Source: Porphyrobacter sp. GA68
Lineage (GTDB): Bacteria > Pseudomonadota > Alphaproteobacteria > Sphingomonadales > Sphingomonadaceae
Direction of reading: 5' to 3'
Assembly (NCBI RefSeq): GCF_022605525.1
Contig: NZ_JAKQYJ010000001.1
Coordinates: forward strand, 1-64,000
Length of the DNA stretch: 64,000 bases
Shown here: piece by piece, positions 48,964 to 63,304 of the stretch
Layout: each line of letters starts with the position of its first letter
How positions within the stretch are numbered: the first letter of the stretch is position 1
Made by a program: the position numbers and the translations under genes
Notes under the pieces: model-generated
The model's database searches: none
The model's input: only the letters and a program-made list of their open reading frames with translations
Told to the model about the DNA's origin: nothing

Positions 48964-50255
48964 CGACTTTCCGCTACCTCAGGGCGTTGGCCCTCGCGCT
49001 TCTGCTCGGCTGCGTCCTCGCCGCTCCGGCCCGTGCGCAGACGGCGCCGGCTCAGACCATATGGCGTCTTCTGGACTATATCGCAGTCGATTACGCAGGT
49101 GCGGTCTCTGACGGCCGAGTGGTGAACGAGGCCGAATACGTCGAGATGGTGGAGTTCTCCGCGAGCGTGCGCCAGCGCCTCGGCGAGCTAGCGCCAACCG
49201 AAGCGCGGGCAAACCTGCTGCAAGGAGCAAAGCGACTTGAGGCCGATATCGCTGCGAAGGCGGCCCCGGAAAGCATCGCCACGTCGGCCCGGCAGCTGGG
49301 AAGAGTCCTCTTGGCTGCTTACCCGGTGCCGCTCGCCCCGTCGAACCTGCCCGATCTCAGCCGAGGCGCAACGCTCTATGCTCAGAACTGCGCCAGCTGC
49401 CATGGATCGATGGGCGACGGGCGAGGTTCGGCGGCGGGCGGCATGGACCCGCCTCCGATCGACTTCACCGACGAGGCTAGAGCGCGTGAACGGAGCCTCT
49501 TCGGCCTCTATCAGGTCATCGAGCAGGGCCTCGAAGGCACGGCCATGCCCTCCTTTGCACAGCTCAGCCCTGATGACCGATGGGCGCTCGCATTCCACGT
49601 TGGCCGCTACGCGTATCCAAACAAATCCTGCTGCCAGACGCCGGAACTGAACCAGAAGGCGCACAATAATCCGCGCTGGCGCGCGATCCTGTGGATCGCC
49701 CTGCTGGCCAATGCGGCAATGTTTCTCGTCGAGATCGTTGCCGGCATCGCAGCCGACTCGCGATCACTCCAGGCCGACGCGCTCGACTTCCTCGGCGACG
49801 CGGCGAATTATGCGATCAGCTTAGGGGTTGCGGGAATGGCGCTGGCCTGGCGGGCACAAGCCGCTCTGGTCAAGGCGGCGACGATGCTCGCGTTCGGCTT
49901 GTGGGTGATCGGCTACGCGATCTTTGCCCTTATCGTCGGCGCGAACCCCGAACCCCAGACGATGGGGCTGATCGGCATGCTGGCGCTGCTGGTCAACCTC
50001 GCGATCGCGCTCCTGCTGTTCCGCTATCGCCAGGGCGACGCCAACATGCGCTCGGTGTGGATCTGTTCGCGCAACGATGCGATCGGCAACTGCGCCGTCC
50101 TTGCCGCCGCGCTCGGTGTCTTCGGCACCGGTCAGGCCTGGCCCGATCTGCTCGTCGCCGTCATCATGGCGACCCTTGCGATCTGGGGCAGCATCGAGGT
50201 GTTCGGGCAGGCACGCGACGAGCTGGCCGCGACTCACCCGGGAATGTCGTCGTGA
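48960..50255 (+). CDS. cytochrome c - CDF transporter fusion protein
   Basis: A 431-aa two-part protein. Residues 1-220: signal peptide (ending APARA), a helical domain (about 30-125) and a c-type cytochrome domain with haem motif CASCH (144-148) and a distal methionine in GTAMPSF. This resembles the cytochrome-containing N-terminus of FTR1-type iron permeases. Residues 221-431: a complete CDF transporter beginning with KSCCQTPEL, the usual start of stand-alone CDF proteins, with SLQADALDFLGDAANYA and CSRNDAIGN. The frame is open across the join. It may couple periplasmic redox or haem sensing to metal export, or be a recombination product of two genes. Confidence 0.8.
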   Translation: MTTFRYLRALALALLLGCVLAAPARAQTAPAQTIWRLLDYIAVDYAGAVSDGRVVNEAEYVEMVEFSASVRQRLGELAPTEARANLLQGAKRLEADIAAKAAPESIATSARQLGRVLLAAYPVPLAPSNLPDLSRGATLYAQNCASCHGSMGDGRGSAAGGMDPPPIDFTDEARARERSLFGLYQVIEQGLEGTAMPSFAQLSPDDRWALAFHVGRYAYPNKSCCQTPELNQKAHNNPRWRAILWIALLANAAMFLVEIVAGIAADSRSLQADALDFLGDAANYAISLGVAGMALAWRAQAALVKAATMLAFGLWVIGYAIFALIVGANPEPQTMGLIGMLALLVNLAIALLLFRYRQGDANMRSVWICSRNDAIGNCAVLAAALGVFGTGQAWPDLLVAVIMATLAIWGSIEVFGQARDELAATHPGMSS

Positions 50256-50320
50256 CCGCTCTCCGATCGGAGCGTAATGACACCTTCGGCCGTCGCGCTG
50301 ACGCGCACTATGCATTGCGC

Positions 50321-50689
50321 ATGGCCTACGCTAATGAGCACCGCGTGCGTTCGCTTATCGCCCTTTTCGGCCTCCTTGCGATGGTCCTGTCCAGCCTTCA
50401 TGCCGGACCGGTCGCCGCGCATGATGGGGATACGGTGCACTGGAGCGATGCCGCGAGCCACGGTCATGTGCACGGTTCGCACGATGGCGGTGGCGAGGAC
50501 GACCGGAACGGTCCCTCCGCTGACCTCGATGCGGATCAAGGTCACCATCATTGTCCGTCTGCCCCGGCGCCTCAGCTGCCGCAGGCCGAACTGAACAACG
50601 ACCCGGGCAAGCCGATCCTCTTCGCATCGGAAGTCTCGTTCCTCCGGCTCGGCGCTGCTGCTCCACCGCTAGACCCTCCAAAAGCCTGA
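50321..50689 (+). CDS. histidine-rich periplasmic protein (CzcI-like)
   Basis: A 122-aa exported protein. Signal peptide HRVRSLIALFGLLAMVLSSLHA (about 7-28) is followed by a His/Asp-rich region (HDGDTVHWSDAASHGHVHGSHDGGG, then GHHHCPSAP) suited to binding divalent metal in the periplasm. It lies just before czcC, the position of CzcI. The coupled GTG at 50252 (GTGA overlap with the previous stop) is an alternative start adding 23 residues; ATG 50321 gives the better signal peptide. Confidence 0.7.
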   Translation: MAYANEHRVRSLIALFGLLAMVLSSLHAGPVAAHDGDTVHWSDAASHGHVHGSHDGGGEDDRNGPSADLDADQGHHHCPSAPAPQLPQAELNNDPGKPILFASEVSFLRLGAAAPPLDPPKA

Positions 50690-50755
50690 CACCCCTGCAT
50701 TCGCTGCGCGGAGGCTTCCGCGCGACTTGCATCCGGGCGTCAGGAGACATCCCCG

Positions 50756-51981
50756 ATGAGATCTGGAATCGTTGCAACTCTCCTCGCGGGAGTTGCCGGG
50801 CTTGCTACAGGCCCCCTGGCGGCTGAGCCGCTCACGTTGGAACAGGCGGTCGACAGAGCTGTCGCGGCCGCGCCCGAACTCGCCGCCAACGAGGCGAGCG
50901 TCGATGCCGCGCGGGCCAGCGCCCGCCAGGCGAGCTTTCGTCTGAATCCGACCGTGGCGGTCGAGGCCGAGAACCTCGCCGGGACCGGCAACTACAGCGT
51001 GCTCGAACAACCCGAGGTGACCGTCACCTACTCGCAGCCGATCGAGCGCGGCGGGAAGCGCGCGGCGCGGATGGCCTTTGCCGCGCGCGGTGTAGAGCTG
51101 GCCGAAGCGCAAAGCCGGCTCGCGCGCTTGCAGATCGGGCAGCAGGTCCAGCGCGCCTTCATCGATACGCAGATCGCCGATCAGCTCGTCTGGATCGCCG
51201 AGCAGCGCCTCACCACCGAGAAGGCGCTACAGACCGAAGCGCTGCGACGGGTGCGCGGCTACAAGGATCCGCTGTTCGTGGAAACGGCCGCCTCGGCTCG
51301 CGTGACGGCAGCTGAGCTCGCCCTCGACGAGGCAAGGGCACGGGCGGCTTCGGCGCGCAATCTGCTCGCATCCTATTGGGGCGGAAGCGGCGCCGGGCTG
51401 GATATCGCGAAGGGAATCGTTAAGCCGCCTGTGAGCGGCGATCTCGCGTCCGCCGACGCCGCAGTCCGCCAAGCGGCCCTTGCCCGCGCCAGCGCGGAAG
51501 TCGTGGTCGAGCAGTCGAGGGCTACGCCCGACTACACCGTCAGCGGCGGGGCGCGCTTCCTGCGCGAAACGAACGACGTCGCGCTTGTTGCGGGTGTCTC
51601 GTTCCCGCTTGGCCGGTTCGACCGCAATCAGGGCAATATCGAGCGCGCCCAGGCAGAGCGCCGCAGGCTGGAGGCCGAGGCCGAAGCGGACCGGCTGGCG
51701 CGCCTGCGCCGGCTGGTCTCGCTTCGCGCGCAGGCCGAGGCCACTTCGCAACGTGCCGACGGCCTGATCGAGAAGGTCTACCCGCAGGCCCGGAAGACGC
51801 TGGCGCAGGTGCGCGAAGGTTACAACCGCGGGGGCTTCCGCTTCTCCGATATCCAGGCCGCGGCCGACGCCATCATCGAGGTCCAGCAGCAGTGGGTCGA
51901 AGCGATGATCGCCTGGCGCGACGCCCAATCCGAACTCGATCGTTTGACCGGCCGCTTCGACGTGGCCGTGGAGACTGTGCC

Positions 51982-51985
<4 letters not shown>
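50756..51985 (+). CDS. czcC: outer-membrane efflux protein CzcC (TolC family)
   Basis: A 409-aa outer-membrane factor: signal peptide MRSGIVATLLAGVAGLATGPLAA, then two TolC-like repeats (LTLEQAVDRAVAAAPEL near the start, SVLEQPEVTVTYSQPIERGGKRAAR in the middle) and long coiled helices. It is the exit duct of the tripartite CzcCBA pump. AGGAGA precedes the ATG. The gene overlaps czcB by ATGA. Confidence 0.92.
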
Positions 51986-57145
<5,160 letters not shown>

Positions 57146-57177
57146 TCCTCCCAATTTTGATTTCGGAGTTTCCCACC

Positions 57178-57801
57178 ATGTTCAATTCGCAACGTCCCAA
57201 CATCGACGACCTTCCCAACTCGCGCCAGCTCGTCCGGGCAACGGCAATCGCTGCGGCAGTAGCGGGCGCGCTGCTGATAACGGTCGTCCTGCCCGCCGAA
57301 TACGCGATCGACCCGACCGGCATTGGCGGTGCGCTCGGCTTTACCGAAATGGGCGAGATCAAGGCGCAGCTGGCCCAAGAAGCCGCCGCCGACCGCGCCG
57401 CCACCGCAGTGGCGGCTGAGGCCGCTCCTGCTGCCACTGCCGCCGTAGCCACAAAGTCCGGGGTTGTCGGCGCGGCCACCGACGCCCGCTCCGACGTAAT
57501 CGAGCTGACGCTCACGCCCGGTCAGGGCGCCGAGATCAAGGCGACGATGGCCGAGGGAACGACCCTGACCTACGACTGGTCGGTCTCGGGCGGCGCGGTC
57601 AACTACGACACCCATGCGGATGCGCCGGGGATCGACTACCACGGCTACGACAAGGGCACCAACTCTGCCGGCGAGCGCGGCAAGCTGGTAGCGCCGTTCG
57701 ACGGCAAGCACGGCTGGTTCTGGCGCAATCGCGGTAACGGGCCGGTTACGGTCACTTTGCGCACCCAAGGAGCCTACACCGAAATCAAGCGCGTCGTCTG
57801 A
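57178..57801 (+). CDS. transmembrane anchor protein of metal-efflux clusters
   Basis: A 207-aa protein: a cytoplasmic N-terminus (RPNIDDLPNSRQLVRAT), one membrane helix (about 21-42), an Ala-rich linker and a periplasmic domain with LTLTPGQGAEIKATMAEG, YDWSVSGGAVNYDTHAD and KHGWFWRNRGNGPVTVTL. This pattern is often found beside HupE and CzcA in proteobacteria, and is annotated only as a transmembrane anchor protein. The role is unknown. Confidence 0.78.
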   Translation: MFNSQRPNIDDLPNSRQLVRATAIAAAVAGALLITVVLPAEYAIDPTGIGGALGFTEMGEIKAQLAQEAAADRAATAVAAEAAPAATAAVATKSGVVGAATDARSDVIELTLTPGQGAEIKATMAEGTTLTYDWSVSGGAVNYDTHADAPGIDYHGYDKGTNSAGERGKLVAPFDGKHGWFWRNRGNGPVTVTLRTQGAYTEIKRVV

Positions 57802-57823
57802 TCGCTCGTTCAGATGCCGGGAG

Positions 57824-58273
57824 ATGATCCCCGAAACTCTCTCCGCCGGTTACGCCGGACTGTTCGCTGCCTCCTTCGTCGCGGCGACGATCCTGCCGGC
57901 GCAGTCCGAACTATTGCTGGGGGCGATGCTGGTTTCGGGGCGGTTCGATACTACCGCGCTGCTGGCGGTGGCGACGGCAGGCAATGTGCTGGGCTCCGCC
58001 GTCAACTGGCTGCTCGGGCGCTATTTCGCGCATCATCGGGAGAAGCGCTGGTTCCCGGCGTCTCCCGCCACAATGGCGCGAGCCGAGGCTTGGTTTGCGC
58101 GCTTCGGCCCAGCGGTGCTGTTGTTGTCATGGGTGCCGGTGATCGGCGATCCGCTCACCGTGGTCGCCGGGGTGCTGCGGATGCGCTTCACCATCTTCCT
58201 GCTCGTCGTGACACTCGCCAAGGGCGGGCGCTACCTGGCGCTGACGTTTGCGGTCATGAACTGGCTGGCATGA
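57824..58273 (+). CDS. DedA/VTT (YqaA-like) membrane protein
   Basis: A 149-aa inner-membrane protein. It has SELLLGAMLVSG, GNVLGSAVNWLLGRYF, a basic loop (HHREKRWFPAS), RFGPAVLLLSWVPVIGDPLTVVAGVLRM and a final helix. The GNxxGS and F/R-G-x-x-x-x-x-x-x-W-P-x-G-D pattern is of the DedA/SNARE-associated type. It may affect lipid transport or membrane potential under metal stress. It lies 22 nt after the preceding gene. Confidence 0.85.
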   Translation: MIPETLSAGYAGLFAASFVAATILPAQSELLLGAMLVSGRFDTTALLAVATAGNVLGSAVNWLLGRYFAHHREKRWFPASPATMARAEAWFARFGPAVLLLSWVPVIGDPLTVVAGVLRMRFTIFLLVVTLAKGGRYLALTFAVMNWLA

Positions 58274-58295
58274 TGCAGAAGCTAGGAAACGCGCC

Positions 58296-59630
58296 ATGCT
58301 GAAAGTTCTTGCCAATCGCACCTATCGCCACCTGTTCCTCGCGCAGGTCATCGCGCTGGTGGGCACCGGGCTGGCGACCGTCGCGCTTGGTCTGCTCGCC
58401 TACGACATTGCAGGCTCCGATGCCGGCGCGGTGCTGGGAACGGCGCTGGCGATCAAGATGGTCGCCTATATCGGCATCGCGCCGGTCGTGGGCGCCTACG
58501 CCGATCGCCTGCCCCGCAGGAGTCTGCTGGTGACCATGGATCTGGTGCGCGCCGGCGTCGCGCTCGTCCTGCCCTTCGTCGATGCGGTGTGGCAGGTCTA
58601 TCTGCTCATCTTCCTGCTGCAATCGGCTTCGGCCGCCTTCACGCCCACCTTCCAGGCAACCATTCCAGAGATCCTGCCCGACGAGGAGGAATACACCAAC
58701 GCGCTCTCGCTCTCGCGACTGGCTTACGACCTTGAAAGCCTGCTCAGCCCGATGCTGGCGGCGCTGCTGCTGACCGTCATCAGCTTCCACTGGCTGTTTG
58801 CGGGAACTTCGGTGGGCTTTGTCATCTCAGCGCTGCTGGTCGTGACCTCGGCTCTGCCGCACCGCAAGGCGGCAGCCCGCGCGGTCGAAAGCGCGTGGCG
58901 CAAGACGACTCGCGGCGTGCGCATCTATCTCAAGACCCCCCGGCTTGTCGGTCTGCTAGCCGTGACTCTCGCGGCCGCGGCAGGCAGCGCGATGGTGATC
59001 GTCAACACCGTGGTCATCGTAAGCGAGATGGGCCGCTCGCAGCAGGACGTGGCGCTCGCCCTGGCGGCCTATGGCGGCGGCTCCATGGTGGTCGCGCTGG
59101 TGCTGCCGCCCGTCCTGCGCAGGCTGAGCGAGCGGACCACGATGCTGATCGGGTCGGGCGTGCTGTGCGCGGGGTTGCTCGCGTTTGCCGTGGCGACTCC
59201 GGCGCTGCCACCCGCTGCGATGTGGCCGTTCCTGCTGGCGGGATGGCTCATCATGGGCGCGGGCTACTCGTTGTGCGTCACGCCCGGTGGGCGTCTGCTG
59301 CGCCGTTCCTCGAACGACGCGGACCGTCCGGCGCTGTTCGCGGCCCAGTTCGCGCTGAGCCATGTCTGCTGGCTTCTGGCCTATCCGGTGGCAGGACAAG
59401 CCGGTGCGCTTCTCGGTATGCCGGCGGCTTCCGCGATGCTGGCCGCCATGGCCGTGATCGGGTTGATCGCGGGCTTGTGGAAGTGGCCGGTCATCGATCC
59501 CGAAGCGGTCGAGCACCTTCATGCCGACCTGCCTGCGGGCCATCCCCATCTTGCCGGCCACGGCGCCGGTCCCCACCGGCACCCCTATGTGATCGACGAC
59601 CTGCACATGGAATGGCCGCAGAGAAATTGA
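58296..59630 (+). CDS. MFS transporter with histidine-rich C-terminus
   Basis: A 444-aa, 12-helix major-facilitator protein. The motif-A equivalent GAYADRLPRRSLLVTMDLVRA follows helix II; the overall shape is like EntS or macrolide/metal exporters. The C-terminus is rich in histidine (EHLHADLPAGHPHLAGHGAGPHRH spread over the last 45 residues), suggesting cytosolic metal binding. It is the last + strand gene of the metal cluster and converges on the PepSY genes. The substrate is unknown. Confidence 0.84.
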   Translation: MLKVLANRTYRHLFLAQVIALVGTGLATVALGLLAYDIAGSDAGAVLGTALAIKMVAYIGIAPVVGAYADRLPRRSLLVTMDLVRAGVALVLPFVDAVWQVYLLIFLLQSASAAFTPTFQATIPEILPDEEEYTNALSLSRLAYDLESLLSPMLAALLLTVISFHWLFAGTSVGFVISALLVVTSALPHRKAAARAVESAWRKTTRGVRIYLKTPRLVGLLAVTLAAAAGSAMVIVNTVVIVSEMGRSQQDVALALAAYGGGSMVVALVLPPVLRRLSERTTMLIGSGVLCAGLLAFAVATPALPPAAMWPFLLAGWLIMGAGYSLCVTPGGRLLRRSSNDADRPALFAAQFALSHVCWLLAYPVAGQAGALLGMPAASAMLAAMAVIGLIAGLWKWPVIDPEAVEHLHADLPAGHPHLAGHGAGPHRHPYVIDDLHMEWPQRN

Positions 59631-59671
59631 AACCCACTCCCTGGTTCCGGCGGCCACCTCTGGGGGTGCCG

Positions 59672-60394
59672 TCAGGCTTGCCGGGTGCGGCGTCTACGCA
59701 GCCAGGCAAAGTCGTGCCGCCACATCGTCCGGAACAGCAGCCAGAAGCCCGTTACGGCGAGCCAGGCCATTGCCATGCCGGCTGTGATGATCAGCGGATG
59801 GTTGAAGCTCGTTCTGTCTGAATAGTCCATGTTGTGGAGCATCCAGAAGAAGTCCCACCAGCGCCAGGTGTCGTTCCGCCGCTCGAGCACAGCCCCCGTC
59901 GTGGCCGAGACGTAATAGGTGCTCGCGTCCTCGTCGGCGAACTCGACCTGCCAGATCGGCGGCTCGTGCTCCCTGACCGGCAGCGATCGCTCGGTGAGAA
60001 GCTTCGCCGCGCCGGGACTTGCTTTACTGGGATGGTTTGACTGCGCGATGGTCCGGGCGGCGGCCGCGGTGATCCTCACCTGTTCACCCGTGCGGGCATC
60101 GAACATCCGGGTCGATCGGGCGGTGCGCACTTCGACGACCGGCCGATCGAGCAGCGTCTTCAGCCGCAGCCCCTCGACCTTCTCCAAGTCGATTTGGTCG
60201 ACAATCGTCCTCCAACCCGTCGCCTCGCCCGAAAGTGCGGCTTCGATCCCTTCCGGGCGCGGACCTCCGGCGACCGTCTCCATGTCGAGCAGCGCCATCG
60301 CCGCGCCGCTGATCGTCCACAGCACGAACTGCAGGCCGATGACCAAACCCACCCACTTGTGAATCCTGCGTAGCCAGATCGACTTGACTGTCAT
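59672..60394 (-). CDS. PepSY-domain membrane protein (second of a pair)
   Basis: A 240-aa inner-membrane protein: helix I LRRIHKWVGLVIGLQFVLWTISGAAMALL, periplasmic PepSY-like region (TYYVSATTGAVLERRNDTWRWWDFFWMLHNMDY), and two C-terminal hydrophobic stretches ending in a basic tail. PepSY-TM proteins of this shape are linked to iron/siderophore or metal reductase functions. ATG 60394 is coupled by ATGA to the upstream PepSY gene. Confidence 0.84.
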   Translation of the reverse strand: MTVKSIWLRRIHKWVGLVIGLQFVLWTISGAAMALLDMETVAGGPRPEGIEAALSGEATGWRTIVDQIDLEKVEGLRLKTLLDRPVVEVRTARSTRMFDARTGEQVRITAAAARTIAQSNHPSKASPGAAKLLTERSLPVREHEPPIWQVEFADEDASTYYVSATTGAVLERRNDTWRWWDFFWMLHNMDYSDRTSFNHPLIITAGMAMAWLAVTGFWLLFRTMWRHDFAWLRRRRTRQA

Positions 60395-61113
60395 TGGACT
60401 AGACCTCCCTTCTTCTTGCGCTTGGGGAAGGCGTAGAACAGCAGCCAGATGCCCGAGAGCGCCATCAGCACCGCTCCCCAGGTAAAGGCGCGCAGCAGCG
60501 GATTGTTGACGTTCTCGCGCTCGTCGTAGTCCATGATGTGGAGCATCCACACGAAGTCGAATACGCGCCACAGCTCGTGGCGCCGCGAGAGAAGCTCGCC
60601 GGTGACCGGTGAGAGATAGAAGGTCGGCCGGTTCCAGTGAGCGAACTCGACGCGCCACAACGGCGCCTTCCGTCCGCGGATTTCCCCTGGCACCTCGGTG
60701 ATGAGTTCGGCCGACGCGATGGGCTCGGACCCGGTGTAGTAAAACGATGCCAGGGCTCTGATTGCCTGCTCGTTCGGCGAGTCCAGCGGCACAGCCGAGG
60801 TTGCCGCGAAGGCGCGCTCGCCCGCGGGCCCTTCGGTGACATAGATCGGGCGCTCATCGACCCACGCCAGCCTGATGCCGGTCGCCTTTTCCCGGGCGGC
60901 GAGCGCCAGCGGATCCTGCAAACCGCCCGCCTCAATGCCCGGACTGGGCATCTCGCGAACGAGATGGTCGCCGTGGATCGTGTCGATGTGGACCACTGTC
61001 ATGTAGACGCCGCTCAGCGACCACACCACCACCTGCAGGCCGATGAAGAGCCCGAACCATTTGTGCGTCTTGCGCGCCAGGACCGGGAAGCGAAATGTCA
61101 CGTCAGCGCCCAC
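60391..61113 (-). CDS. PepSY-domain membrane protein (first of a pair)
   Basis: A protein of about 240 aa with the same layout as its partner: helix I ARKTHKWFGLFIGLQVVVWSLSGVYMTVV, a periplasmic region with YLSPVTGELLSRRHELWRVFDFVWMLHIMDYDE, and C-terminal helix FTWGAVLMALSGIWLLFYAF with a lysine-rich tail. The two genes are probably an old tandem duplication. The start is uncertain: GTG 61113 is taken here, GTG 61101 or TTG 61152 are possible. A promoter should lie in the 290-nt gap up to 61404. Confidence 0.8.
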   Translation of the reverse strand: MGADVTFRFPVLARKTHKWFGLFIGLQVVVWSLSGVYMTVVHIDTIHGDHLVREMPSPGIEAGGLQDPLALAAREKATGIRLAWVDERPIYVTEGPAGERAFAATSAVPLDSPNEQAIRALASFYYTGSEPIASAELITEVPGEIRGRKAPLWRVEFAHWNRPTFYLSPVTGELLSRRHELWRVFDFVWMLHIMDYDERENVNNPLLRAFTWGAVLMALSGIWLLFYAFPKRKKKGGLVQ

Positions 61114-61404
61114 CCTTTCGATCGCTTTCGCGCGGCTCTCCGACCGACGCAATTACAGTTTCCGACGACATGCCCATGTCACCATAGTTGTCCGCAAGGC
61201 ATCGCTAACCCTTTATTCGTGAACGCTCAAACGCAGATCGGACTCCAAGCCGACAGTCACATGCGCTCCGAATTTCCGCCTGCCTTGGGGGCCGAAGACG
61301 ATCGACCCCACGACGCGACACATGCTCGCTCTCGCCCTTGGACGTTTGTACTTGGGAGCTTCACAAGCGCAGCATAGAGAGAAATTAGCCTGGCAACTGA
61401 TCGA

Positions 61405-62094
61405 TCATGAATGCGTCAGGAGAAACCAGGGACAACCGGGGCGGGTAGACACCTCTCCCGCGTCCGCCCAGTCGGTTCGCCGCCTCAGCCACGGGTTAAA
61501 AAAAACAAACGGCAGTTTGAATATCAGCAATTCCGAGTGAACGACGCCATCGACCAATTTTTCCCGAAAAGTGGAGCGTTCCCGCCCATGCTGGCTCAGC
61601 CAGCCTTCATAGGGGGCCCAATGGCTGGGTTCGTCCTTATGGATGATCCGGAAGATCTTCGTGAGCACCGGGTCCTTGAGAACGATGGGATTTCTGAGCA
61701 ACGCCTCGACTGTTCGGTAGCCGCGGCGTTCAGTAAGCGAGATGACCCGACAAAGCTGCTCGAAAAGCTCGTCGCTATCAATGACCGCTTGTGTGTCTAG
61801 CTCGTCGATTGACTTTCGGAACACGATCTCGATGAAGCGATCGATGTGGCCAAACGCGCGGTCCAAAGCGAGTGGCATAACTCCGCGCAGCTCGAACCAC
61901 CTGCGAAACATGTTGTAGTGTTTTCGCTCGTCGGCCCGGTGTCGCTCGATTGCGGCGTTTAGCGCTCGATCGGTCGGGTAGCGCTTCCGGACCGCCTCGA
62001 GTACGCGGTCGATTGCCGTGTAGCCTCGATGCTCGTTGTAGATGTAGATCGAGCCAAGGACGTCGAGATACCGACGAGCGAACCAGGCGAACAT
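61405..62094 (-). CDS. ferritin-like domain protein
   Basis: A 229-aa helical protein with metal-ligand-like patterns ERHRADERKHYNMF (about 48-61), LTERRGYRTVEALL and HKDEPSHWAPYEGWL (about 150-165), which are ExxH-type helices of ferritin-like carboxylate enzymes. A diiron or oxidative-stress role fits a metal-stress cluster, but no close family is recognised. ATG 62094 opens the frame; the preceding sequence is not coding. Confidence 0.72.
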   Translation of the reverse strand: MFAWFARRYLDVLGSIYIYNEHRGYTAIDRVLEAVRKRYPTDRALNAAIERHRADERKHYNMFRRWFELRGVMPLALDRAFGHIDRFIEIVFRKSIDELDTQAVIDSDELFEQLCRVISLTERRGYRTVEALLRNPIVLKDPVLTKIFRIIHKDEPSHWAPYEGWLSQHGRERSTFREKLVDGVVHSELLIFKLPFVFFNPWLRRRTDWADAGEVSTRPGCPWFLLTHS

Positions 62095-62477
62095 ACTATT
62101 CCCTTACTGGCGCGAGGCACTGTGCCTGAACTGTCGCAAAATGGCTGGCGTGACAGTGCGAGCCTCCAAGCTCGATAGGGCAACCGGTGCTGCCGCTGCG
62201 CTGCAGTCGAGATAGCGGTCCAGCTCGACAAACGCGTTGGCTGGGCCTCTCGATCATGGCAGCGAAGACGAAGCGTTCGCGGCTCCTTGACCGGCATCGT
62301 GAGCACACCCGCTTCGCAGCGCAGTCCCACGTACTTCATCAAAAATGGCCATCTTGGGCGGTGGCCAAGCCGACGTATCGCACGAAGCCCGTTGCCTCGA
62401 GTTGGCTTGGTTGGCAACATTCCAATAGTTGCAAGACGGCGCCCCCGGTGAGGTGCTCCCGGGGGCGCTAAGCAAGC
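62095..62477. other. intergenic region between the DUF305 and ferritin-like genes
   Basis: A 383-nt gap. No gene is supported; open frames on both strands lack start signals and sensible composition. It should contain the promoter of the ferritin-like gene and the end of the DUF305 transcript (hairpin at 62439-62468). Confidence 0.5.
62439..62468 (-). terminator. hairpin downstream of the DUF305 gene
   Basis: Arms GCGCCCCCGG (62439-62448) and CCGGGGGCGC (62459-62468) are perfectly complementary around a 10-nt loop. It lies 10 nt after the stop of the - strand gene at 62478. There is no T-tract, so it may be a Rho-assisted or mRNA-protecting hairpin. Confidence 0.65.
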
Positions 62478-63278
62478 TCAGCAGTGTCCCGCCTCCCGAT
62501 GCTCGGGCAGGCAAGTGGGCGTCGCTTCAGGCTGCGCGGCGGGCTCCGCCGTGGGTCTGGCCGGCGCCGGCTTCGCCGGGGCAGGTTTCGGAGCCGCAGG
62601 TCTCGCGGCTGGCGCCGACGCCACAGGATCTCGCGCGGCTGGTGCGGAAGCAGTCATAGGCTCGCCGCGGAGCATGGCTTCAACCATGGCGACTTCCTTC
62701 TGCTGGTCGGCCTTGGTCTTTTCAATCCGCGCACGGACGGCACCGCTCGCGCCGTTCGCAAGAGCCACATCGGACATCGCGACGGCGCCCTGATGATGCG
62801 CCAGCATCTTGCGCAGGTAGGTCTCGGAAATGTCCGCGCCCTTCGCACCCATCATCGCCTCATGCATCTGCATGGTCGCGGGGCGATACAGCTCCCCGCT
62901 GGCCGGATTGGGGGTGCCGCTCGCGATCAGCTTTTCAAGCTCGGCGATCTCCCTGGTTTGCTTGTCTATCGTCTGCTGCGCCATCATTCCCACATCGGCC
63001 GATGGGTTCTGCGCCAGGACAATGCGGGACATCTCGACCGCGCCCTTGTGGTGCTCGATTATCTTGCGGACCCAACTGTCCGCGGCGTTGACGCCGACGG
63101 CGGTCATGATCGCCTCGTCCATGCGCATCTCGGATTCCCCGAAGGGTCCGCTCATTGCCATCGAATCGTCGGCGCTTGCGGTTGCACCGGCATTCTGGTC
63201 CGGACCGTCGTTATCGGCACAGGCCGAGAGGGAGGCGATCAGCGCGACTGCGCTCATGCCAAGCAGGACTCTTTGCAT
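62478..63278 (-). CDS. DUF305 (two-domain) lipoprotein, probable copper/metal-binding
   Basis: A 266-aa lipoprotein with lipobox SLSAC (Cys about 20). Two DUF305 units follow, each with the family's HHxGAV motif: KIIEHHKGAVEMS (about residue 75) and KMLAHHQGAVAMS (about 155), plus many Met residues. The C-terminal 60 residues are an Ala/Pro-rich tail ending in HREAGHC. DUF305 proteins are periplasmic ferritin-like helical proteins often found with copper resistance. AAGGAG precedes ATG 63278. Confidence 0.86.
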   Translation of the reverse strand: MQRVLLGMSAVALIASLSACADNDGPDQNAGATASADDSMAMSGPFGESEMRMDEAIMTAVGVNAADSWVRKIIEHHKGAVEMSRIVLAQNPSADVGMMAQQTIDKQTREIAELEKLIASGTPNPASGELYRPATMQMHEAMMGAKGADISETYLRKMLAHHQGAVAMSDVALANGASGAVRARIEKTKADQQKEVAMVEAMLRGEPMTASAPAARDPVASAPAARPAAPKPAPAKPAPARPTAEPAAQPEATPTCLPEHREAGHC

Positions 63279-63304
63279 CGTTCTTCTCCTTCGGGAATGT
63301 GTCG

